A DNA stretch of 20,283 nt from Bdellovibrionales bacterium. Its GTDB lineage: Bacteria > Bdellovibrionota > UBA1018 > CAIMNF01. Made by a program: the position numbers and the translations under genes. Below the pieces are notes generated by a model. That model saw only the letters and a program-made list of their open reading frames with translations, searched no databases and was not told the DNA's origin. This document shows positions 14,716 to 20,283 of the stretch, in pieces (position 1 is the first letter of the stretch; each line of letters opens with the position of its first letter). The stretch is taken from contig CANGWP010000022.1 in NCBI GenBank assembly GCA_947457605.1, positions 1-20,283 of the forward strand, written 5' to 3'.

Positions 14716-15111
14716 TCATGATGGATCTTGATTCGTACCCTGATCGGATTGCGCCTTTAAGGAATCAACCTGCTCAAGCGCAAGAATCGCATCCGCATCC
14801 GGCCTTCCGCCTGGGGCCTGAATTCTGCATTTCTGAAAGCCTGTAAAATGAACACCGGTTTTTTCCGGAGTGAATTCGGATTGAATCAGGTTCTGAATCG
14901 AACTTGCAAGTGACGGAGAATGAAACAGTTTCGATTCGTTGAAATAAAGTGTGTCATCGAGAAGCGCAGGGTTTTTTCTGAACTCGACGAAATCGAGCCA
15001 ACGAACACGGACCTCGTTCCGATCTCAGCGAGCAGCTGGCTCAAAGGCACCGGCGTGCGCGCGGAAACTTGCAAGGATTGCAAGTGCCAGAAGGACAAAG
15101 AATCGCGTCAT
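14716..15111 (-). pseudogene. Secreted-protein gene interrupted by an in-frame TGA at codon 29
   Basis: ATG 15111 starts a convincing signal peptide (MTRFFVLLALAILASFRAHA) followed by GAFEPAAR and then TGA at 15027-15025. The same frame then stays open for 102 further codons to TGA at 14718-14716, with protein-like composition (for example RVRWLDFVEFRKNPALLDD, FTPEKTGVHFTGFQKCRIQA). One nonsense change, such as CGA to TGA, would explain it. The alternatives are a sequencing error, readthrough, or reinitiation downstream. It lies 12 bp after the repeat-protein gene 15124-15429. No family is recognised. Confidence 0.62.
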
Positions 15112-15123
15112 GGGTTGCCGGAA

Positions 15124-15429
15124 TTACCAGCACGGTTCCCAACGCTTGGTCACTGGATCGTAACAAGCAGGCGCCTGATCGCCAGCGCGCGCGGCGCTTA
15201 AGCAAGGTTCAAGCCTTCCGGTTGCCGGGTTGTAGCAGGCATCCTCGTCCGCGTTTGATTCTCCGATAGCAAGAAAACAAGGCTCAAGCTTGCCAGTCAC
15301 GGGATCGCGGCATGCGTCTTCGTTCACTACAACGGTCGCTCCGTTTTCAAGGGTGGCGGAAAGCTCGCCTGCATGGGCGGGTGTGAGAGCGGCCAGAGAG
15401 AGGGTCAGAGTTAGAATCAAGGTCTTCAT
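15124..15429 (-). CDS. Small secreted protein with three Cys-DP-T-EPC repeats
   Basis: The 101-residue product has a signal peptide (MKTLILTLTLSLAALTPAHA). It carries three copies of a 13-residue unit of form A-C-x-[DN]-P-x-T-x-x-x-E-P-C: ACRDPVTGKLEPC (39-51), ACYNPATGRLEPC (64-76) and ACYDPVTKRWEPC (88-100), spaced by 12 and 11 residues and ending one residue before the stop. Each unit can close one disulphide. The start ATG 15429 has AAGGA upstream. It is the first gene of the minus-strand series running toward 10951. A weak promoter (TAGACG, 17 bases, TAGCAT) can be read upstream near 15488-15516. Function unknown. Confidence 0.8.
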   Translation of the reverse strand: MKTLILTLTLSLAALTPAHAGELSATLENGATVVVNEDACRDPVTGKLEPCFLAIGESNADEDACYNPATGRLEPCLSAARAGDQAPACYDPVTKRWEPCW

Positions 15430-15839
15430 AAACGGTTCCTTACTTGCGGGTCGGAGAAAGTTATTTCCGATCTCAGCGGTCGGGATGCTATCAGAAATAA
15501 TGCATTGCGTCTAGTAGAAAAATTACTTCATGTAATTCGGTCATTACCGGAATCAGTCCTTCGTTAACGCTAAATGAAATGAGTGGCGCATTGACCTGGC
15601 AGAATGCAATCGCATTTTGGAAAGGACTTCAGAAATTGAAGTCACCCGAACTTTTTCCAGGAGATCACTAGTGAATAACTTACCAGATTGAAGAACCTCA
15701 AACAGGGACCTTTTGGTAGGGGGATCCATTCACTGATCCGGTTTCCACAATTGTGGTTTTTTTAAAACCCCAAGGGCCCACTGATTGGCGAATGAATTGA
15801 TCGGGATCCTTGCGCTACGGGCGTCGTTTGGATCAGGTT
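15430..15839. other. Gene-free interval with small palindromes
   Basis: No convincing gene is seen on either strand. It holds ATTACTTCATGTAAT (about 15521-15536), which could be an operator for the repeat-protein gene, and CCACAATTGTGG followed by seven T (about 15745-15763), with GGTTTT/AAAACC overlapping it. The latter resembles a very short + strand terminator, but there is no + strand gene upstream. Confidence 0.4.
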
Positions 15840-16496
15840 CTAATTTTTAGAGCTAATTTCATCCACAAATTTCTTCAGCAATCCATCCTGAAGGCTTCTG
15901 GACCATTGTTTCACATGGGTCATGTCGGAAAAGTGATAGCTTTGAACGTAATCAGGTTCCACCTTTACCAAATCAACTGCATCCGAAATCAAGACCTCTG
16001 AAGGATTAAGAAAGTGACATTCCACCGAGGCATTTCTGGTAAATTCCCGCACAACCGGTCTTCCAAAAAGGTTTTTGGATGGATAAAGAATGGAAACATC
16101 TCCCGAATTTACGGATTTGAATGCGATAAAATAGTGCTCCACCTTTCGGGCCCGCAGGTACCGATACCTTGCATCAAGAGGATTTTTGGATTCCGGAAAC
16201 TCGATTTCAATTTCATCCTCAGTGACTCTAGCGCCCTGTAACTCTTCAGGGCCTCTTCCGGTGAAAACAGTAGAGTCCTTGTCCTCGCTTACGGCAACCC
16301 AACTGGTATAATACCGTTTTCCATTCACATCAGGACTGATGACCAGAGTCGAGACCACAGGTACGGATCGATTGTTCCGAAGATCAAGATTGTGACACAC
16401 CAAATAGCTCGAAGTGATATTCCGAGGGGTTTGTGCATAAGCAGGGCATATTGAAATCAAGGGGAGGGTGAATGCAAAAATCCTTTGAAAAAACAT
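15840..16496 (-). CDS. Secreted protein, unknown function
   Basis: ATG 16496 is chosen because it begins a signal peptide (MFFQRIFAFTLPLISICPAYA) and has AGGGAG four bases upstream. The open frame continues upstream to 16769 without protein-like character. The product has 218 residues with two cysteines in the mature part (C34 and one near 172), a segment rich in beta-type alternation and a charged C-terminal helix (KQWSRSLQDGLLKKFVDEIS). I recognise no family. It stands alone on the minus strand, with 410 bp before the next minus-strand gene. Confidence 0.75.
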   Translation of the reverse strand: MFFQRIFAFTLPLISICPAYAQTPRNITSSYLVCHNLDLRNNRSVPVVSTLVISPDVNGKRYYTSWVAVSEDKDSTVFTGRGPEELQGARVTEDEIEIEFPESKNPLDARYRYLRARKVEHYFIAFKSVNSGDVSILYPSKNLFGRPVVREFTRNASVECHFLNPSEVLISDAVDLVKVEPDYVQSYHFSDMTHVKQWSRSLQDGLLKKFVDEISSKN

Positions 16497-16841
16497 GAAT
16501 CTCCCTGCTTGAGCTCCCTCGTGGGTAACTGAATTTGAAGCGCCGCCGCTCACTCCATTTGCGCCAAGAAATCGCACCATCAAGCAAGCAGGCCCAATTT
16601 GCCGAAGTTTTAGCAAAGGCTCATTGTTTAAACAAGTGTGATTTAACGTGAGGACTTGCTGACGACATCCGATGCGGATCCACCTACCGCCGCTCTGCTC
16701 AGGGATGTGCCGGTGTTGCTCGCTCCCTGCGCCGGGCGTCCTCGACGATAAGGGAGAAGGACCCCGCAACTCCCGTGTCCCTCATGACACACTGTTTTTT
16801 GATACACACCTATGGTGTAATTTTCGATAGGGGGATGATTT
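16497..16841. promoter_or_regulatory. Divergent intergenic region with operator-like dyad
   Basis: No gene is seen between the divergent secreted-protein genes. Near the + strand gene, TTGATA (16799-16804) is followed by the dyad ACACC-TAT-GGTGT (16806-16818), which could be an operator overlapping the promoter; a good -10 box is not evident. At about 16712-16730 the phrase TTGCTCGCTCCCTGCG resembles GCTCACTCCCTGCG in the repeat region 17590-17828. Confidence 0.35.
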
Positions 16842-17510
16842 ATGGAAAAAAAATGGCTTTTCTTGTGGGGGGTGTTGCACATCTGTGCCACGTTTGGTTC
16901 TGACTCGGCCTGGTCTCAGTGGCGTGAGGTGACTCGATTCATTCCTGACACGATTGCCTCCGCATGTGCGGGAGGCGCAGGTTACATGCGGGATCATTGT
17001 GCTTCAAATTATGCAAACTACATGAATCAGAGTTTGATCCCACGATTCGAAAAGGGGCCCACTGGGCTTGTGACGAACTCGTTGAAGTGTGACTACAGGG
17101 TTCAGGTAGTAAGAAAGCCCGCGAACTTTATTTCGGAGTTGAAGGCCCAAAATAAGCCTGCCGTGCTAACCATCATTCCAGGTGCTGTATCCCGGAATCC
17201 AAGTTCAACGGGGACTTATGATCAAATCATGTTTAATCTTCCGAACTATACTGGTGATCGCGTACAGGTTATGATTACCGCATACGGGAGGCGTAATCAA
17301 AAAAGCTTGAAAAACGAACTGTTTTATCAGGGAGTCACCCTGCATCTTGCGCCCACAGGACCCATCACTCCGATGCCTGGAAATTTTGGGTTAAATTGGC
17401 CGAAGGGCCCATTGGAAGTCATGCCATTTATCAAGAACCTGGTTCAGGAGATCGCCGTCTTTGAAAACTGCCATGGAGAGCAACTTGGATCAGGTGACCT
17501 CTCTCAGTAA
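16842..17510 (+). CDS. Secreted protein, unknown function
   Basis: The 222-residue product starts at ATG 16842 with AGGGGG seven bases upstream. It has a signal peptide of about 25 residues (MEKKWLFLWGVLHICATFGS..., likely cleaved near SAWSQ). The mature part has four cysteines (ASACAGGAGYMRDHCASNY, SLKCDY and ENCHGE) and a central region rich in Asn, Thr and Pro. No family is recognised. A hairpin follows six bases after the stop. It is the only + strand gene between 10839 and groES. Confidence 0.75.
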   Translation: MEKKWLFLWGVLHICATFGSDSAWSQWREVTRFIPDTIASACAGGAGYMRDHCASNYANYMNQSLIPRFEKGPTGLVTNSLKCDYRVQVVRKPANFISELKAQNKPAVLTIIPGAVSRNPSSTGTYDQIMFNLPNYTGDRVQVMITAYGRRNQKSLKNELFYQGVTLHLAPTGPITPMPGNFGLNWPKGPLEVMPFIKNLVQEIAVFENCHGEQLGSGDLSQ

Positions 17511-17515
17511 TGGTT

Positions 17516-17530
17516 CTCCACACTGTGGAG
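17516..17530 (+). terminator. Hairpin after the secreted-protein gene
   Basis: CTCCACA-C-TGTGGAG is a perfect dyad (7-bp arms about one base) starting six bases after the stop. There is no T-tract, so termination is uncertain; it may instead protect the 3' end. Confidence 0.4.
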
Positions 17531-17532
17531 TG

Positions 17533-17589
17533 GGCGAGGAAGTAAAATCAGAAAGGTGTGAGACTAGAATGGTGCCCAGGACTGGACTC
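17533..17589 (-). repeat. Displaced copy of tRNA-Leu 3' end plus flank (direct)
   Basis: 56 of 57 bases match 17829-17885, which is the 3'-terminal 20 bases of the tRNA-Leu gene (including CCA) and the 37 bases downstream of it. The copies lie 296 bp apart in the same orientation. No tRNA body accompanies this copy. Confidence 0.85.
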
Positions 17590-17646
17590 CCCACTTCGGT
17601 CGTTCGCCTCCAGCTCACTCCCTGCGTGGGCCTCACCTCATTCGCT

Positions 17647-17700
17647 AAATCATGCATCCTGCATGATTTGCTGTGCCGCGATCAGTGATCGCACCACAGC
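17647..17700. repeat. Two adjacent strong hairpins in the tRNA-derived repeat region
   Basis: AAATCATGCA-TCC-TGCATGATTT (17647-17669) is a 10-bp perfect stem with a 3-base loop. Immediately after, GCTGTG (17670-17675) pairs with CACAGC (17695-17700) around the inner dyad GCGATCA-G-TGATCGC (17678-17692). No coding frame is evident. These could be RNA structures or single-strand transposition/REP-type hairpins. Confidence 0.6.
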
Positions 17701-17716
17701 CGCTCATTCGCTTCTC

Positions 17717-17765
17717 GTCCAGTCCTGTGCTGGAAAGGTTCTAGTCCACAATTTTCTGATTTTAC
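17717..17765 (+). repeat. Inverted, diverged copy of tRNA-Leu 3' end plus flank
   Basis: On the + strand this reads GTCCAGTCCTG, a diverged patch, then TTCTAGTCCACA and TTTTCTGATTTTAC. That is the same order as the minus-strand tRNA-Leu 3' end and its flank, with small indels. It therefore lies inverted between the other two copies. Confidence 0.72.
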
Positions 17766-17828
17766 GACGAAACGACGAGTGAGCGAGCGAAGGTATACAC
17801 AGAAGTACTCCGAGGGAGCGAATGAGTT

Positions 17829-17885
17829 GGCGAGGAAGTAAAATCAGAAAAGTGTGAGACTAGAATGGTGCCCAGGACTGGACTC
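17829..17885 (-). repeat. Repeat copy belonging to the intact tRNA-Leu gene
   Basis: This is the parent copy: it comprises the last 20 bases of tRNA-Leu (17866-17885) and 37 bases of downstream flank, matching 17533-17589 at all but one position. Confidence 0.85.
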
Positions 17886-17949
17886 GAACCAGCATGCTTT
17901 TGGCGCTCGCCCCTGAAACGAGTGCGTCTACCAATTCCGCCACCTGGGC
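17866..17949 (-). tRNA. tRNA-Leu (anticodon CAG)
   Basis: An 84-base gene with encoded CCA. The acceptor arm GCCCAGG pairs with CCTGGGC, followed by A73 and CCA. The D-arm GGCGGAATTGGTAGACGC is leucine-type. The anticodon loop TTCAGGG gives CAG, reading CUG. There is a long variable arm, and the T-arm contains GGTTCGAGTCC. It lies 40 bp downstream of tRNA-Phe and is probably co-transcribed. Confidence 0.95.
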
Positions 17950-17989
17950 ACGTAAAGCACTATGAACTTTAAACAGGGTAATCAAGAAG

Positions 17990-18065
17990 TGGTGGGTAGG
18001 GACGGAATCGAACCGCCGACACACGCCTTTTCAGGGCGTTGCTCTACCGACTGAGCTACCTACCC
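17990..18065 (-). tRNA. tRNA-Phe (anticodon GAA)
   Basis: A 76-base gene with encoded CCA. The acceptor arm GGGTAGG pairs with CCTACCC, followed by A73. The D-arm is TAGCTCAGTCGGTAGAGCA. The anticodon stem ACGCC/GGCGT encloses CTGAAAA (anticodon GAA). The T-arm has GGTTCGATTCC. It is the promoter-proximal gene of the pair on the minus strand, 62 bp after the gene 18128-18439. Confidence 0.96.
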
Positions 18066-18127
18066 GCGCCGATTCTTGATTTGAGGGATCAGAGTTATTC
18101 GATCGCTCCTCAAAACGCAACAAGGAT

Positions 18128-18439
18128 TCAGTTGCGGCTTGATTTTTTGCGGCCGGAGCGTGCGCTCAATTTTTTTCTGTGAATCGGAGATTCCGCGAGG
18201 GTAGGCTCAAGATCCACAGCTTCTGAAGCGGTGGAATAGTACGCGACGTTGTCGCCATCATCCGCAAGCCTGGCGCTGGACTCGAATGCCAACGGGATTT
18301 CCTCCTCGGTCGGTGGCATATAAATGGAATCACCATATAGTTCATCCACTTCGGTTCTTGGTACAGCATTGACCGAAGAGCTTGCGCTCATGGCGAGCAG
18401 AATAAAAATGAAGCAGATCAATTCAGAGACGAATTTCAT
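18128..18439 (-). CDS. Small secreted protein with acidic middle and basic tail
   Basis: The 103-residue product starts at ATG 18439 with GAGGAAAC directly upstream. It has a signal peptide (MKFVSELICFIFILLAMSASSSVNA). The mature part of about 78 residues is acidic through residues 29-83 and ends in a very basic Ser/Arg/Lys tail (HRKKLSARSGRKKSSRN). No family is recognised. It may share a transcript with the two tRNA genes 62 bp downstream. Confidence 0.7.
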   Translation of the reverse strand: MKFVSELICFIFILLAMSASSSVNAVPRTEVDELYGDSIYMPPTEEEIPLAFESSARLADDGDNVAYYSTASEAVDLEPTLAESPIHRKKLSARSGRKKSSRN

Positions 18440-18812
18440 GTTTCCTCACAATGTTCTGGCTTCGATCAGGACCTAACCCCTTAGACCTACGAAGCCCCCC
18501 TTAAACGTGACGAAGTGCTACCAAGACATGCCGCAAAGGTCAATGAAAAACATTGATAGTGGCGTCACAAGTTGCCTCGATTTGGGCCGATTCGCCATGA
18601 TTTCATTTGTTTATCCTCTTTTTGATTTGAGGATTTTTGTGTCTTTCTTTTTGCCGGGAATCACTCTGTGATGCCGAATATTCGTGCAAAATGGTCAAAA
18701 ATATGGAATTTTATGTGCGCCTCGCGCTTGACAAGGCGGGCCCCGGATCCATTACAGGATGCGGAAACAAGAACTCTTGCGATTTAAACCAGAAAACCCA
18801 AGGAGGTACACA
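18440..18812 (+). promoter_or_regulatory. groESL upstream region
   Basis: No gene is seen here. A consensus -35 TTGACA at 18728-18733 lies 80 bp before groES, but the -10 region (ATTACAG near 18751) is poor. No CIRCE element (TTAGCACTC-N9-GAGTGCTAA) is present. Two hairpins occur: TCAATG-AAAAA-CATTGA (18540-18556) and ATCCTC...GAGGAT followed by TTTTTG (18613-18638, terminator-like). The groES ribosome binding site AAGGAGG is strong. Confidence 0.4.
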
Positions 18813-19100
18813 ATGCAAGTTCGTCCATTGCATGATCGCGTTCTCGTGAAGCGATTCGTTGAAGAAGAAAAATCCAAAGGCGGGATCATCATCCCCGACA
18901 CTGCGAAAGAGAAGCCGATTCAAGGTGAAATCATCGCGGTAGGTACCGGTCGCGTGAGCGAAGACGGGAAAGTGCGCGCGCTGGAAGTGAAAAAAGGCGA
19001 CAAGGTTCTTTTCGGAAAATATTCCGGAACCGAAATCAAGATCGATGGCGATGAATTCCTCATGATGCGTGAAGAAGACATCCTCGGAATCATTCAATAA
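18813..19100 (+). CDS. groES: Co-chaperonin GroES
   Basis: The 95-residue heptamer-forming lid of the GroEL chamber, of normal length. It starts MQVRPLHDRVLVKR, has the mobile loop KGGIIIPDTAKEKPIQGE (about residues 22-39), and ends with DEFLMMREEDILGIIQ. ATG 18813 has AAGGAGG nine bases upstream. A longer frame from 18759 adds no family sequence. It forms an operon with groEL, which starts 19 bases after the stop. Confidence 0.97.
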   Translation: MQVRPLHDRVLVKRFVEEEKSKGGIIIPDTAKEKPIQGEIIAVGTGRVSEDGKVRALEVKKGDKVLFGKYSGTEIKIDGDEFLMMREEDILGIIQ

Positions 19101-19119
19101 AAACAAGGAGAAATAGATC

Positions 19120-20283
19120 ATGTCAGCAAAAGAACTGAAGTTCTCTCAAGAAGCCCGCAATTCAATCCTGAATGGCGTGAACATCCTCGCGGATGCGGTA
19201 AAAGTAACCCTCGGTCCAAAAGGCCGTAACGTCGTCATCGAAAAATCCTTCGGTGCTCCGAACATCACCAAAGACGGTGTGACGGTTGCCAAGGAAATCG
19301 AGCTTTCCGACAAGTTCGAAAACATGGGCGCGCAAATGGTTCGTGAAGTTGCATCCAAGACCAATGACGATGCGGGTGATGGAACCACCACTGCGACCGT
19401 TCTTGCCCAGGCCATTTTCCGTGAAGGCGCGAAAATCGTTGCAGCAGGCCTCAATCCAATGGATGTGAAGCGCGGAATCGACAAAGCGGTTGAAGCCGTG
19501 ATCACCGAGCTCAAGAAACTTGCCAAGCCGATCAAGGATCAGAAAGAAATCGCGCAAGTTGGAACCATCTCTGCCAACAATGATCCGACCATCGGAAACA
19601 TCATCGCTCAGGCGATGGAAAAAGTAGGCAAAGAAGGCGTCATCACTGTGGAAGAGTCCAAGACTTCTGAAACCACTCTTGATGTTGTTGAAGGAATGCA
19701 GTTTGATCGCGGATACCTTTCACCTTACTTCGTCACCAATCCAGACAAGATGGAAGCGATCCTCGATAATCCTTACATCCTGATCTACGACAAGAAAATC
19801 AGCAGCATGAAGGATCTTCTCCCGACTCTCGAGAAGGTGGTTCAGCGAAGCAAGCCGCTCATGATCATCGCAGAAGAAGTGGAAGGCGAAGCTCTTGCAA
19901 CTCTCGTGGTGAACAAGCTCCGTGGCACCATCCATGTTGCTGCTGTGAAAGCCCCAGGATTTGGCGATCGCCGCAAAGAGATGCTCCAGGACATCGCGAT
20001 CCTCACCGGAGGAACCGTGATTTCTGAAGACCTCGGCCACAAGCTCGAGCAAGTGCGTCTGGAAGACCTCGGTCAGTGCCGCAAGATCACGATCGACAAG
20101 GACAACACCACCATCGTCGATGGCGCAGGCAAGAAAGCCGATGTGGAAGCCCGCGTGAAGACCATTCGTGCCCAGATCGGTGAAACCACTTCTGATTACG
20201 ACCGCGAGAAGCTCCAAGAACGTCTTGCGAAACTCCATGGCGGAGTTGCCGTGATCAACGTGGGTGCTGCTACCGAAGTTGAA
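19120..20283 (+). CDS. groEL: Chaperonin GroEL (N-terminal 388 codons; 3' end outside window)
   Basis: The frame is open from ATG 19120 (AAGGAG upstream) to the end of the window, giving 388 of the usual roughly 545 residues. It starts MSAKELKFSQEARNSILNGV. It shows VTLGPKGRNVVIEKSFG (29-45), ITKDGVTVAKEIEL (49-62) and the ATP-hydrolysis block DDAGDGTTTATVLA with D87. The apical domain shows EGMQFDRGYLSPYFVTNP and APGFGDRRKEMLQDIAILTGG. It refolds proteins with GroES using ATP. No frameshift is seen in the visible part. Confidence 0.98.
   Translation, partial: MSAKELKFSQEARNSILNGVNILADAVKVTLGPKGRNVVIEKSFGAPNITKDGVTVAKEIELSDKFENMGAQMVREVASKTNDDAGDGTTTATVLAQAIFREGAKIVAAGLNPMDVKRGIDKAVEAVITELKKLAKPIKDQKEIAQVGTISANNDPTIGNIIAQAMEKVGKEGVITVEESKTSETTLDVVEGMQFDRGYLSPYFVTNPDKMEAILDNPYILIYDKKISSMKDLLPTLEKVVQRSKPLMIIAEEVEGEALATLVVNKLRGTIHVAAVKAPGFGDRRKEMLQDIAILTGGTVISEDLGHKLEQVRLEDLGQCRKITIDKDNTTIVDGAGKKADVEARVKTIRAQIGETTSDYDREKLQERLAKLHGGVAVINVGAATEVE

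Noticed and set aside
14886..15098. 70-codon minus-strand frame
   Set aside because: It is an out-of-frame shadow of the interrupted secreted-protein gene 14716-15111, whose own frame has a signal peptide and a long open continuation.
18440..18812. CIRCE or sigma-32 control of groESL
   Set aside because: No TTAGCACTC/GAGTGCTAA pair is present, and the CCCCGGAT stretch is only seven bases from CTTGACA, too close for a sigma-32 promoter.
18637..18849. 70-codon + strand frame before groES
   Set aside because: It overlaps the groES ribosome binding site and start in another frame and has no recognisable features.
1..20283. CRISPR array
   Set aside because: No set of short regularly spaced direct repeats is seen; the repeats found are pairs or tRNA-derived.

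Overview
The window reads like chromosomal DNA of a Gram-negative bacterium. MsbA-type lipid exporter and heptose-bisphosphate phosphatase genes imply lipopolysaccharide. A class II HMG-CoA reductase implies a mevalonate pathway, which is uncommon in Gram-negatives. There are also many small signal-peptide proteins of unknown function. This combination suggests Bdellovibrionota or a related deltaproteobacterial lineage; that placement is an inference, not a proof.

Layout. Positions 1-8000 are mostly housekeeping: the 3' part of mvaA (+), msbA (-), gmhB (+), recO (-), an unusual secreted protein with 16 cysteines at near-octad spacing (-, followed by a clear intrinsic terminator), dusC (-), then a + strand run of a membrane protein, a TIGR02757/DUF2400 protein and a Lys-rich tailed protein. 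Genes are packed tightly: mvaA/msbA and gmhB/recO overlap tail to tail, and msbA/gmhB start almost back to back. A papain-like secreted protein (7987-9051, -) follows.

Positions 9309-10979 look like a small acquired island. It is bounded by an exact 20-bp direct repeat, and one copy forms the last codons of the DUF2233-like gene next door. Inside is a tight + strand operon with overlapping reading frames: an antitoxin-like XRE regulator with a 16-bp perfect palindrome at its 5' end, a small membrane protein, and a protein with an RHA...MDLWNN signature resembling DUF6973. This is the best candidate for an undescribed system.

Positions 10951-15429 hold a long minus-strand series: 15429 repeat protein, an interrupted secreted-protein gene (in-frame TGA at codon 29), a small secreted protein, a GT87-like glycosyltransferase, arginase, and a DUF2233-like secreted protein. 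Positions 15840-18439 hold three more secreted proteins of unknown function and two tRNA genes, Phe(GAA) and Leu(CAG), on the minus strand. The 3' end of tRNA-Leu plus its downstream flank is repeated twice more within 330 bp, once directly and once inverted, with strong hairpins between. The window ends with groES and the first 388 codons of groEL (+).

Limits: all identifications come from reading motifs by eye. Promoter calls are weak, and several start codons are uncertain and flagged as such.
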